Origin: Acidobacteriota bacterium
GTDB taxonomy: Bacteria > Acidobacteriota > Terriglobia > Acidiferrales > UBA7541
Length of the DNA stretch: 32,106 nt
Assembly (NCBI GenBank): GCA_016201285.1
Contig: JACQDE010000065.1
Coordinates: forward strand, 1 to 32,106
Direction of reading: 5' to 3'
Below the pieces are notes generated by a model. The model made no database searches. It was not told where the DNA came from and saw only the letters and a list, made by a program, of their open reading frames with translations. Shown here piece after piece: positions 1 to 7,698 of this stretch; the stretch's first letter is position 1, and each line of letters begins with the position of its first letter. A program made the translations under genes and the position numbers.

Positions 1-793
1 CGTGGTGGACGCGGCGATGCGTCAGCGCATGGGCGAGGCGGCGGTGCGGCTGGCGCGGGCGGGCGGGTACACCAACGCGGGCACGCTTGAATTCATGGTG
101 GACGAGCAAAAACATTTTTATTTTCTGGAAATGAATACGCGGTTGCAGGTGGAGCATCCGGTGACGGAGATGGTCACGGGGCTCGATTTGGTGAAGCTGC
201 AGATCCGCATCGCGGCGGGCGAGGCGCTGCCGTTCCAGCAGGACGACGTGACGATCCGCGGGCACGCGATCGAGTGCCGCGTCTATGCGGAAGACCCGGA
301 CAACAATTTCTTTCCGTCGCCGGGGAAAATTCTGGCGCGGCGGATTCCGGCGGGGCCGGGGATCCGCATGGACGACGGCGTGTATCCCGGCTGGGTGGTG
401 CCGAACGACTACGACCCGCTGCTGGGGAAACTGATTGCGTGGGGCGGCAACCGCGAAGAGGCCATCGAGCGGATGAAGCGGGCGCTGGACGAGTATTACG
501 TGAGCGGGATCAAGACGAATATCGGGTTGTTCCGGCGGATCATGGCCGAGGCGGATTTTTCACGCGCGAAGCTGCATACGCGGTGGCTGGACGAACTGCT
601 GCAAGCGAAGCCGATGAAGCCGGCCGCAGCGACGGAAGTGCCGTCCGCGGAAGATGCGGCGGTGCTGGCGGCAGTGCTCTACCACGTGTCGAGCAACGGC
701 GGGGAGGCGGGTGCGGAGAAAGCCCCCACGGCGGAGTCGAGGTGGAAGATTTCGGGGCGGGAAGAGCTGGTGAACCGCGAGCCGAAGAAGTGA
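1..793 (+). CDS. accC: Biotin carboxylase subunit of an acetyl/acyl-CoA carboxylase, 3' part
   Basis: This enzyme carboxylates biotin on a carrier protein using ATP and bicarbonate. The gene enters from the left edge, and about 263 codons are visible from base 2. They cover the end of the ATP-grasp domain, with the family motif EMNTRLQVEHPVTE near residue 43, and the C-terminal biotin carboxylase domain with ECRVYAEDP and YDPLLGKL. The pre-ATP-grasp and nucleotide-binding N-terminus lies outside the window. After the usual end of the fold there is an extra tail of roughly 50 residues (AAVLAAVLYHV, then SRWKISGREELVNR). It resembles segments found near the ends of decarboxylase-type biotin enzymes and may contact a partner subunit; that is inference. 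A biotin carrier gene lies 2.2 kb downstream on the same strand. Confidence 0.93.
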   Translation, partial: VVDAAMRQRMGEAAVRLARAGGYTNAGTLEFMVDEQKHFYFLEMNTRLQVEHPVTEMVTGLDLVKLQIRIAAGEALPFQQDDVTIRGHAIECRVYAEDPDNNFFPSPGKILARRIPAGPGIRMDDGVYPGWVVPNDYDPLLGKLIAWGGNREEAIERMKRALDEYYVSGIKTNIGLFRRIMAEADFSRAKLHTRWLDELLQAKPMKPAAATEVPSAEDAAVLAAVLYHVSSNGGEAGAEKAPTAESRWKISGREELVNREPKK

Positions 794-794
794 A

Positions 795-895
795 GAAAAT
801 AGAAAAGAGAAAATAGGAAAACCGAGAAACACAAAGCGACACTCAAAATCCGAAAAGCGAAAGTCGAAATACGAAACACAAAAATCGAAACACGT
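795..895. repeat. Degenerate GA/A-rich tract
   Basis: The gap between the biotin carboxylase and MFS genes is a run of short units such as gaaaatagaaa, gaaaaccgag and cgaaaagcga. Similar tracts occur near 3655-3682, 13656-13708, 18419-18470 and 19940-19985, always between genes. It holds no gene, and I see no hairpin or terminator in it. Confidence 0.7.
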
Positions 896-912
896 TCCCT
901 GCCTGAGCGCTG

Positions 913-2166
913 ATGCCATCCCTGCGAGACCGAACGATGATTTATGCGGCCGCGTTTCTGCGCTCGCTGGGGATCGGCATGTGCGGGGTGCTGCTGGCGC
1001 TGCACATGAATTCGCTGGGCTGGGACGTGCGGCAGACCGGCCTGCTGGTGACCGCCGGCCTCGCGGGCATCGCGTCGGCCACGCTGCTGACCAGTTTCCT
1101 TGCAGACCGCGCGCGGCGCCGCTCGCTGATCATTCTCGGCGTGTTTAATGCTTTGGGCGGGCTGGCGCTGGTGATTTCGCCCGTGTACCGGGATGCGCCG
1201 GTGCTGCTGCTGGGATTTGCGTTCTTCGGAATGATCAACGGATTGGGGCGCGACCGCGGGCCGGCCTACGCGTTGGAACAAGCGCTGCTGCCGTCCACCA
1301 CAACAGCGGAGCGGCGCACGTGGACCATTGCCTGGTACAGCCTGTTGCTGGACGCGGGCCTGGCACTGGGGAGCCTCGCGGCCGGAGTGCCGTTCCTGTT
1401 GCGCCGCGAGTGGGGATGGAAGCTGGCAACTTCCTATCAGGCTGTGTGGGTGGTTTATCTTGTGCTCTCCCTAATTTCTCTGGTGCTGTATGCGTGCCTT
1501 TCGCCGGCGGTGGAAGCGGTGCAATCTGGAACTGCGGCGCCGCGCATGGTGAACGTGCCGCTCGTGGAAAACCGGCCGGTGATCTACAAGCTGGCAGCGC
1601 TGACGGGAATGGACAGTCTGGGCGGGGGATTTCTGTCGAGCGCGCTGGTGTCGTACTGGTTTTTCCAGCGCTTCGGCACGGGCGAGGAGCTGCTGGGGCC
1701 ACTGTTTTTCGGGGCGCGGGTGGCGAACGCAGCGTCGCACCTGGTGGCGGCGTGGCTGGCGCGGCGGATTGGCCTCTTGAACACGATGGTGTTCACGCAC
1801 CTGCCGTCGAGCGTGTTTCTGATTGCGGTGCCGTTTGCGCCGAGCTTGCCGTGGGCGATTGCGCTGTTTCTCGCGCGCGAGGGTTTAGTGGAAATGGACG
1901 TGCCGACGCGGCAGTCGTACATCCTGGCAGTGGTGCGGCCGGAAGAGCGCGCATTTGCGAGCGGGTTCACGACGTTCACGCGAAACGTGTCGTACGCGAT
2001 TGCGCCGGCGTTTGCGGGCGCGGCGATGAAAGGACTGTCCATGGCGAGCCCGCTGTTCTTCGGCGGAGGAATCAAAATCGTGTACGATGTGATTTTGTAC
2101 GCCGCGTTCCGGCGGGTGAAGCCGCCGGAGGAGACACCCGGACACATCGGAGAACCAGCACAATGA
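913..2166 (+). CDS. MFS transporter
   Basis: A 417-residue inner-membrane protein of the major facilitator superfamily, with about 12 hydrophobic segments and the usual length. A short basic loop (LADRARRRS, residues about 59-67) follows transmembrane segment 2, where the MFS loop-2 signature lies. Near residue 325 is REGLVEMDVPTRQSYIL, followed by a conserved-looking region of the kind seen in MdtG-like exporters. The substrate cannot be read from sequence. The start at 913 is chosen because it gives a short N-terminus before helix 1; an ATG at 937 is possible, and neither has a strong ribosome binding site. The stop overlaps the next gene's ATG (ATGA at 2163-2166). Its position between the biotin carboxylase and biotin carrier genes suggests co-expression and perhaps a role in acid uptake or export, which is inference. 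Confidence 0.88.
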   Translation: MPSLRDRTMIYAAAFLRSLGIGMCGVLLALHMNSLGWDVRQTGLLVTAGLAGIASATLLTSFLADRARRRSLIILGVFNALGGLALVISPVYRDAPVLLLGFAFFGMINGLGRDRGPAYALEQALLPSTTTAERRTWTIAWYSLLLDAGLALGSLAAGVPFLLRREWGWKLATSYQAVWVVYLVLSLISLVLYACLSPAVEAVQSGTAAPRMVNVPLVENRPVIYKLAALTGMDSLGGGFLSSALVSYWFFQRFGTGEELLGPLFFGARVANAASHLVAAWLARRIGLLNTMVFTHLPSSVFLIAVPFAPSLPWAIALFLAREGLVEMDVPTRQSYILAVVRPEERAFASGFTTFTRNVSYAIAPAFAGAAMKGLSMASPLFFGGGIKIVYDVILYAAFRRVKPPEETPGHIGEPAQ

Positions 2167-3047
2167 AAAGTGCTGCCAGCGTAGCTGTTTTTCTTTGTGT
2201 GTGGGCTGTAGCTGCAGGCGCGCAGGAAGTGTCGCAGGAATTCCGCGGAGTTGAGCAGGTCTTCGGGCGGCCCGGAGAGGAAAAAGACGGCGTGCTGCGC
2301 GTGACATTTCCGCGGAGCGACCTGCGCGTGAAGTTGCACAGCGTGACGATTCGCGCCGGGCTGGCGCTGACTTCGTGGGCGGCGTTCCAGAAGGCGGGCG
2401 ACGGCACGATGATGATGGGCGACCTGGTGCTTCTGGGTCCGGAAGTGCAGCCGGTGATTTCCAAGTTAATGGAGGGCGGAATTGAAGTGACAGCGATTCA
2501 CAACCATCTGATCGGCGAATCGCCGCGAGTGATCTACGCGCACTTTCACGGGCATGGCAACGCGGCGGCAATGGCTACCGCGCTCCGCGCAGCGCTGGCA
2601 ACCACGGCGACACCACTGACCACGCCGCGGCAGCGCAGCGCCGCGGAAGTGCCGGGGCTCGATGCCGCAAAGCTCGGAGAAATCCTCGGACGCGCGGGAA
2701 CCAGCCGGGGCGGCGTGGCAAGTTTTGGGATTCCCCGCGCGGAGAAAATCCTGGCCGGAGGAATTTCGTTGGGGCCGCGCATGGGAATGGCAACGGCAAT
2801 CAATTTCCAGGCGGACGGAAGCGGCGCGGCGACGACGGGGGATTTCGTGCTGGTGGCGTCCGAAGTGCAGCCGGTGATCCACGCGCTGCGGGAAAATGGA
2901 ATCGAAGTGACCGCGGTACACAACCACATGCTCGATGAAGAGCCGCGGCTTTTCTTTCTGCATTTCTGGGGGCGGGACGATGCGCAGAGACTGGCACGCG
3001 GGCTGCGCGCAGCACTCGACCAAACCAACCACGTGAAAAAACCGTGA
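2163..3047 (+). CDS. Exported protein with two DUF1259 (LppY/LpqO-like) domains
   Basis: A 294-residue protein. The first 20 or so residues form a Sec signal peptide (MKSAASVAVFLCVW, then cleavage near AAGAQE). Two homologous halves follow. Each carries G-D-(L/F)-V-L, then EVQPVI, then a G-(I)-E-V-T-A-(I/V)-HNH motif, then a HF-G segment and LRAAL. The halves span roughly residues 25-145 and 160-290. DUF1259 proteins are described as LppY/LpqO family with no firm biochemical role; the repeated HNH and HFH/HFW histidines suggest metal binding, which is inference. The HNH here does not look like an HNH nuclease. The ATG at 2163 overlaps the MFS stop, and the TGA overlaps the GTG of the biotin carrier gene, so all three are likely translated together. 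Confidence 0.85.
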   Translation: MKSAASVAVFLCVWAVAAGAQEVSQEFRGVEQVFGRPGEEKDGVLRVTFPRSDLRVKLHSVTIRAGLALTSWAAFQKAGDGTMMMGDLVLLGPEVQPVISKLMEGGIEVTAIHNHLIGESPRVIYAHFHGHGNAAAMATALRAALATTATPLTTPRQRSAAEVPGLDAAKLGEILGRAGTSRGGVASFGIPRAEKILAGGISLGPRMGMATAINFQADGSGAATTGDFVLVASEVQPVIHALRENGIEVTAVHNHMLDEEPRLFFLHFWGRDDAQRLARGLRAALDQTNHVKKP

Positions 3048-3550
3048 AACTCGAAGTGCAAATCCGAGGTAGGAAGCGCGCGCTGGAAGTGGTGCGGCGG
3101 GGCGAGCAGCTGGTGTGCACGCTCGACGGAAGACCGATTGACGCGGACGCGGTGGAAGTGGCCACGGCGACGTATTCGATTTTGCTGCGCGGGCAGTCGT
3201 ACGAGGTGCGCGTGCATGCGGCGCCGGACGGGCTGCACATCAACGCGGGCGGCGAGGAATTAGTCGCGCAGGTGGTGGATCCGCGACAGTGGCGCAGCCG
3301 GCAGACGGCGCGGGGCGGCGGGGTCGAAGCCGAGGGGCGGCAGGAAATCAAGGCGCCGATGCCGGGGAAAATTGTGCGCGTGCTGGCCAAGGCCGGAGAC
3401 GCGGTCGAGGCCGGGCAAGGGCTGCTGGTGGTGGAAGCGATGAAGATGCAGAATGAAATCAAGGCGCCGAAGACAGGAAAAGTGGAGAAAGTACTGGTGG
3501 CGGAAGGGCAGACGGTGAATGCGGGGGAGACGCTGGCGGTGGTGGGGTAG
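3044..3550 (+). CDS. Biotin carboxyl carrier protein (biotin/lipoyl attachment domain)
   Basis: A 168-residue carrier. Residues about 100-168 form a biotinyl domain with APMPGKI at 104-110 and the biotinylation motif EAMKM, placing the modified lysine at K134. The N-terminal 90 residues are rich in beta strands and resemble the domain preceding the biotinyl domain in acyl-CoA carboxylase alpha subunits. It should carry carboxybiotin from the biotin carboxylase encoded at the window start to a carboxyltransferase that is not nearby. The start is GTG at 3044, overlapping the preceding TGA by 4 bp (GTGA). It is a separate polypeptide, unlike the fused alpha subunits of many actinobacteria. It could serve propionyl-CoA or acetyl-CoA carboxylase; sequence does not decide. 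Confidence 0.9.
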   Translation: MKLEVQIRGRKRALEVVRRGEQLVCTLDGRPIDADAVEVATATYSILLRGQSYEVRVHAAPDGLHINAGGEELVAQVVDPRQWRSRQTARGGGVEAEGRQEIKAPMPGKIVRVLAKAGDAVEAGQGLLVVEAMKMQNEIKAPKTGKVEKVLVAEGQTVNAGETLAVVG

Positions 3551-3560
3551 CAAAAGCAGA

Positions 3561-3682
3561 TTTCAAATTCGAAATTTAGGATTTGAAATTGAAAACCAAA
3601 AGTGAAAACAGGAAGGATTAGCCACAGAGGCACAGAGACACGGAGAAAGGCAAAAACAGAAAAGAGAAAATAGGAAAAGCGA
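3561..3682. repeat. Intergenic short-unit repeats (AAATT type, CACAGAG type, GA-rich)
   Basis: Three simple repeat styles follow the biotin carrier gene: aaattcgaaatttaggatttgaaattgaa at 3566-3594 by position, a CACAGAGGCACAGAGA unit at 3621-3650, and a gaaaagagaaaatagg unit at 3658-3675. Close relatives of the second occur at 13633-13655, 14951-15000 and 29771-29858. No coding potential is seen. Confidence 0.75.
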
Positions 3683-3732
3683 AACCCCCTCCCTGCAGTT
3701 CTAAGAAAGTCAAAAAGACTATAGATCGAGCC

Positions 3733-3757
3733 GGACAGGCTAGAAAGCCTGTCCTAC
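3733..3757. repeat. Palindromic repeat, GGACAGGCT family
   Basis: Perfect 9-bp arms GGACAGGCT and AGCCTGTCC with a 4-base loop, followed by TAC. Near-identical copies are at 13039-13064 and 25334-25358. This copy lies just past the stop of the prolyl isomerase gene and could act as a 3' hairpin on the minus strand, but no T-run directly follows it. Confidence 0.85.
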
Positions 3758-3764
3758 AGTGGAA

Positions 3765-4853
3765 TTATTTCCTGGCGGGAGCGGACTGTTTGGCCGGGGC
3801 CGGAGCGTGGATGCCGGCGGGTAATTTGCCGGCGGATTCGAGAACCTGCTGGGCAAGGAAGTTTTTCACGGTGGCTTCATCGCGGGCGACGCTGAGATAG
3901 GCGGAGCGGAGCAACTGTTCCTTGCGGTTGCGGAGGGCGTCGCGAATGGACTGCTGGACCTTGGGGTCGGAGAGCTCGCGCTGGCCGGGGGACTCGCGGG
4001 CGATGAGCTTGAGAATGCGATAGCCGTCGCGGAGAGCGACGACGGGGCTGACCTCGCCGGGCCGCAGTGAAGCAAGAGTCTTCTTCAATGCCGGGTCAGC
4101 CTGGCCGAGCGCGGATTCGGGGATGTAACCGAGGTCGCCGCCGTTGGCGGAAGTGCTGGGATCCTCGGAGTAGTCCATGGCGACCTGAGCGAAGTCGGCG
4201 CCTTCATGGATCTGGGCGAGGAGGGCAGCGGCCTTGCGGCGGGCTTCGGCGTCGGTGGTGGCGTCGTCGCCCTTGCGGTTGCGGACCTGAGGCTCCTTGC
4301 GCGGGGTGATGACAATCTGGGAGACGCGGTACTGGGGCTCGACGACGTTGAACTGCGCGCGGTTCTGGTTGTAGAAGTCATTGACGTCCTGGTCGGTGAT
4401 GGAGACCTTGGCGACGACTTCGCGATTGATGAGCTTCTGGATGGTGAGCTGGCGGCGGAGGTCGCGCTTGAGGTCGTCCACGGTGACGCCGCGCTCCTTC
4501 AACTGGCGCTGGAATTCGTCTTCGGTAAAGGGGCTCTTGAACTCGGTGAACTTGTCCTCGACCTCGCCATCGCCGGCCTCGAGGCCCATTTTCTTGGCGC
4601 GCTCGAGGAGGATTTCGTTGTTGATGAGCTCGTCGATGATGTTGAGCTTGAGGGAGAGGGCTTCTTCCTGGGAGGGTTCCTGGCCTTCGGGATTGGTGCG
4701 GCTGCGGAAATATTTCTCGACTTCGTCGCGCTTGATTTCCTTGCCGTTGACAGCGGCCCAGACATCGGGGCCCGGAGCGGATTCCTTCTTGCAGGCGCCG
4801 AAAGACACGACGAGCGCCAGAACCCCTGCGGTCAGGAAAGCGCGCTTGAGCAC
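3765..4853 (-). CDS. Peptidyl-prolyl cis-trans isomerase, SurA/PpiC type, exported
   Basis: A 362-residue periplasmic chaperone and prolyl isomerase. It starts with a lipoprotein-like signal (LKRAFLTAGVLALVVSFGAC, likely lipidated Cys at residue 21, though the lipobox is not ideal). Residues about 30-170 form a SurA-like N-terminal helical domain (VNGKEIKRDEVEKYF, then IIDELINNEILLERA). Residues about 175-290 form a parvulin domain with YRVSQIVI, DFAQVAMDYSEDPSTSANGGDLGYI and GYRILKLI. The GTG at 4853 is chosen because a strong GAGGTGA site lies 4-5 bases upstream and the signal peptide begins there; the frame is open further upstream but runs through L28. It probably assists outer-membrane protein folding. 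It is transcribed after rpmB, with a 38-bp gap. Confidence 0.9.
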   Translation of the reverse strand: MLKRAFLTAGVLALVVSFGACKKESAPGPDVWAAVNGKEIKRDEVEKYFRSRTNPEGQEPSQEEALSLKLNIIDELINNEILLERAKKMGLEAGDGEVEDKFTEFKSPFTEDEFQRQLKERGVTVDDLKRDLRRQLTIQKLINREVVAKVSITDQDVNDFYNQNRAQFNVVEPQYRVSQIVITPRKEPQVRNRKGDDATTDAEARRKAAALLAQIHEGADFAQVAMDYSEDPSTSANGGDLGYIPESALGQADPALKKTLASLRPGEVSPVVALRDGYRILKLIARESPGQRELSDPKVQQSIRDALRNRKEQLLRSAYLSVARDEATVKNFLAQQVLESAGKLPAGIHAPAPAKQSAPARK

Positions 4854-4891
4854 AGCGTCACCTCGGGAAAGGGGATGCGTGGAAGGTTGGG

Positions 4892-5083
4892 TCAGGCGGC
4901 CTTCGTCACGCGGCCGGCACGAATGCAGGCGGTGCACACCCGCACGTGCATGCGCACGCCCTTGACGATCGCCCGCACGCGGCGGAGGTTGGGGTTCCAA
5001 CGGCGCCGGCGGGTGTTGTTCGCGTGGCTGATGATGTTGCCGAATTGCGGCCCCTTGCCGCACAGTTCACATTTCTGGGCCAT
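4892..5083 (-). CDS. rpmB: 50S ribosomal protein L28
   Basis: A 63-residue ribosomal protein of normal length, beginning MAQKCELCGKGPQFGN. It is the zinc-binding (C+) form: CxxC at residues 5-8 and CTAC at 50-53, with the basic NNTRRRRWNPNLRRVR segment between. The ATG at 5083 is preceded by AGGAG at good spacing. An upstream open frame adds residues with no L28 similarity and is rejected. It is the first gene of a probable two-gene unit with the prolyl isomerase. Confidence 0.97.
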   Translation of the reverse strand: MAQKCELCGKGPQFGNIISHANNTRRRRWNPNLRRVRAIVKGVRMHVRVCTACIRAGRVTKAA

Positions 5084-5123
5084 GGCTGCTCCTGCAAGAA
5101 AAAGCCTGTCAAAACAAACGCTT

Positions 5124-5152
5124 ATGGTAGCAGAGAAACGTAGTTCCCTCAA
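5124..5152 (-). promoter_or_regulatory. Probable sigma-70 type promoter for rpmB
   Basis: On the minus strand TTGAGG (5147-5152) and TACCAT (5124-5129) are separated by 17 bases, about 40 bases upstream of the rpmB ATG. The spacing and four to five consensus bases per hexamer support it; the start site is not proven. Confidence 0.55.
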
Positions 5153-5236
5153 CCATCTTACGGGCGCGGATGTGCCGCCAGGCACACTCTTTTTTGACTT
5201 GCGCGAAGCCGGCAAAAGCGGGAAATTGCGGCTCTG

Positions 5237-6784
5237 ATGAGATTGCCCTGGGTCCTCCCGGTCGTGCTGCTCGGTCTGCTGCTGGGTTTGTCGACCCTTG
5301 CCTACCCCTGGACCGACTGGGACACGCCGTCGGCGACGTATCTGGGGCAGGTGGTGTTGGAAGGCGGAGCGCCGTACCGCGAAGCGTGGAACGTGAAGGC
5401 GCCGGGCGTCTATTTTGCATACGCGCTGAGCATCCTGCTGTCCGGAAAATCCGCGCTGGGGATCCGTATCTTTGATCTACTGTGGCAATGCGCGACGGCG
5501 CTGGTGCTGGCGGGGGCCGGGGCACGGATGTTCCGCAGCGAGCGAGCGGGCCTGTTCGCCGGGTTCGGCTACCTGCTGGTGTACTACTCTCAAAACTACT
5601 GGAACTGGGCGGAGGCGGACGGGTTGATCTCGTTGCCGCTGGCCGCGGGGTTTTTGTTCCTGCTGCGCGGGATGGAGAGCGACCGGGGACGCGACTGGGG
5701 GCTGGCCGCGTTTTGGGTGGGACTGGCGGCGCTCTTCAAATTGATTTTCGGCTTTGTTGGAGTGGCGATGCTGGCGGCCGCGTTCGTGAAGCCGCCGGCG
5801 TGGCGGGGATTGTTGCTGCGGCGGGTCGCACCGCTGGCGGTGGGCGTGTCGCTACCGCTGCTGGCCACGGCGGCGTATCTGCGAAGTCACGGCGCGCTCG
5901 ACGAGTTTCTGCTGACGCAGTTTGTGGTGGCACCGGAATTAACAGGGCGGCTGCGCGCCCTTGTCCACGCGGGCTGCATCGTGAAGAGCCTGGTCCGGCC
6001 GGTGCTCCTACCTTTGTACATTGTTTTCTTTCTGGCGGTGTATTCGCTGGGCCGGACATTGCGGCGGCGAATGGAGTGGCGAGTGCCAGCGGTGTTCTGC
6101 GGCGCCTGGTTTCTGACCGGGGCTCTTACGCTGGTGCTGCACGGTGCATATTTCGGCTACCACTTCCTGCCGCTGTTTGCGCCGCTGGCGGTGCTGGCGG
6201 GGAGTGCCTTTGAGACCATCACGGATAAGCTGTGGCCGCTGAAGCTTTCGAGAAAATCTCTGCTGGCGCTTGCCGGACTGGGGCTGTTGTGCCTGATGCC
6301 TGTGGTCAAGCTGGGGCAGCGCGCGTATTTTAGCTGGCAGGTTCTTTCCGGGCGCGCGCCGGCGGTTGCGTGGCGCGAGCTGGGAACTTATCTGCGCGAG
6401 CGCACCAAGCCAGACGACCAGATCTTCGTGTGGGGCAACGTTCCCGCGCTTTATCTCTATGCCGAACGGCGGTCGTGCTCGCGTTTCATTTTTTCATACT
6501 TTCTTTCTCTGCAATGGAAGCGCGTGAATTACCAGCCCGCGTTTCTCGCCGAGTTGCGCGCCGGGAAGCCGCGCTACTTCGTCCTGATCAAGGAAGGGAA
6601 GCCAAACGCGTGCAGCGGGCATGAGATCGGGGCACTGGAGGCGTTCGAGCGATTTTCGGAGCTGAAGCAGATTGTGGCGGGCGAGTACGAGACGGAAAAA
6701 GAGACGGTGGATTACATCGTGTACCGCCGCCGGACTGAAAAGGCGAGCGAGGAGCGCGGCCGCGACGCCGCGCCAGGGACCTGA
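5237..6784 (+). CDS. GT39/ArnT-like integral membrane glycosyltransferase
   Basis: A 515-residue polytopic protein with about 9-11 hydrophobic helices, then a soluble C-terminal part from about residue 375. After helix 1 comes TDWDTPSATY with EGGAPYREAWNVKAPG, the first-loop acidic pattern seen in dolichyl-phosphate-mannose mannosyltransferase and ArnT-type GT-C enzymes. These transfer a sugar from a polyprenyl phosphate on the outer face of the inner membrane. The following GT2 gene, 8 bp away, looks like the matching sugar-phosphate-polyprenol synthase, so the pair may decorate a protein, lipid A or cell-wall glycan. Donor and acceptor cannot be read. The ATG at 5237 starts directly before the first hydrophobic segment; no strong ribosome binding site is visible. 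Confidence 0.8.
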   Translation: MRLPWVLPVVLLGLLLGLSTLAYPWTDWDTPSATYLGQVVLEGGAPYREAWNVKAPGVYFAYALSILLSGKSALGIRIFDLLWQCATALVLAGAGARMFRSERAGLFAGFGYLLVYYSQNYWNWAEADGLISLPLAAGFLFLLRGMESDRGRDWGLAAFWVGLAALFKLIFGFVGVAMLAAAFVKPPAWRGLLLRRVAPLAVGVSLPLLATAAYLRSHGALDEFLLTQFVVAPELTGRLRALVHAGCIVKSLVRPVLLPLYIVFFLAVYSLGRTLRRRMEWRVPAVFCGAWFLTGALTLVLHGAYFGYHFLPLFAPLAVLAGSAFETITDKLWPLKLSRKSLLALAGLGLLCLMPVVKLGQRAYFSWQVLSGRAPAVAWRELGTYLRERTKPDDQIFVWGNVPALYLYAERRSCSRFIFSYFLSLQWKRVNYQPAFLAELRAGKPRYFVLIKEGKPNACSGHEIGALEAFERFSELKQIVAGEYETEKETVDYIVYRRRTEKASEERGRDAAPGT

Positions 6785-6792
6785 GAGCGCAC

Positions 6793-7698
6793 ATGGACCT
6801 ATCCGTCGTCTGTCCTTTTTACAACGAGGCCGGGGAGATCGAGAACGCGGCGCGGAAGCTGCTGGGACAACTGGCGGCACTGGACGTTTCCGCGGAGCTG
6901 ATCCTGGTGGACGACGGCTCGACGGATGACTCCGGGGAGATTGTGCAGCGCCTGGCCAAGGAATGGCCGCAGCTTCGGCTGTTGCGCTATCCGGAGAACC
7001 GGGGACGCGGGTACGCGCTGCGCACCGGAATGGCCGCGGCGCAGGGACGGATCATCGTCACCACAGAGATGGACCTGTCGTGGGGGGAAACCATCGTCGA
7101 GGACCTCTTTCGGTCGCTCGAGGAATCGCCCGAGAAAGACATCGTTATCGCCAGCCCCCACCTGAGCGGCGGCGGGTACAAGAATGTTCCGCGGCACCGA
7201 GTGTGGCTGAGCCGCTTGGGCAACCGGATCATCCGGCTGCTGATGCCCGGCGCGGCGACGATGAACACGGGTATGACGCGAGGATACCGGCGCGAGGCCA
7301 TCGCGTCGCTGCCCTTTGAAGAGGACCGAAAGGTGTTTCACATCGAGGTGATCCTCAAGGCGAGCCACTTCGGGTTGAGGATCGCGGAAATCCCCGCAGT
7401 GCTGACGTGGAAAGTGCCGCAGGGGCGTGGGGCGCGGCAGAAGACAGGGGATCTTCTGCGGGTGATTTCTTCCCACGCACAGTTCGCTCTTGCTGCCGGA
7501 GCGGCGCGCATCTTCTGGGTCCTGGGCGGGCTTTGGCTGGTTCTCAGCGCTGCCGCGAGAGAATTCGCAGTGGCTGCGGCCGTTTTCTTTTTGCTGGGAA
7601 CCGCGGCGCATGTGCGCGGGCGAGCGCAACGGCGCAGATGGGCCGCGCAGCGCGCAGAACTGCTGCGGCAATGGCAGCAGAGCGCGCCGAGTGAGTGA
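6793..7698 (+). CDS. Glycosyltransferase family 2, polyprenyl-phosphate type
   Basis: A 301-residue GT-A enzyme of the DPM1/DPG synthase kind. Residues 1-210 hold the catalytic domain: VVCPFYNEAGEIE near the start, LVDDGSTDDS near residue 38, and GRGYALRTGM near residue 73. The usual D-x-D region is replaced by TTEMDLSW, so the metal site appears as E-x-D. Two hydrophobic helices at about 235-275 probably anchor it to the inner membrane, with a basic cytoplasmic tail. It should make a polyprenyl-phosphate sugar for the upstream GT39-like protein. It lies 8 bp after that gene. Its TGA is directly adjacent to the stop of the convergent gene. Confidence 0.87.
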   Translation: MDLSVVCPFYNEAGEIENAARKLLGQLAALDVSAELILVDDGSTDDSGEIVQRLAKEWPQLRLLRYPENRGRGYALRTGMAAAQGRIIVTTEMDLSWGETIVEDLFRSLEESPEKDIVIASPHLSGGGYKNVPRHRVWLSRLGNRIIRLLMPGAATMNTGMTRGYRREAIASLPFEEDRKVFHIEVILKASHFGLRIAEIPAVLTWKVPQGRGARQKTGDLLRVISSHAQFALAAGAARIFWVLGGLWLVLSAAAREFAVAAAVFFLLGTAAHVRGRAQRRRWAAQRAELLRQWQQSAPSE

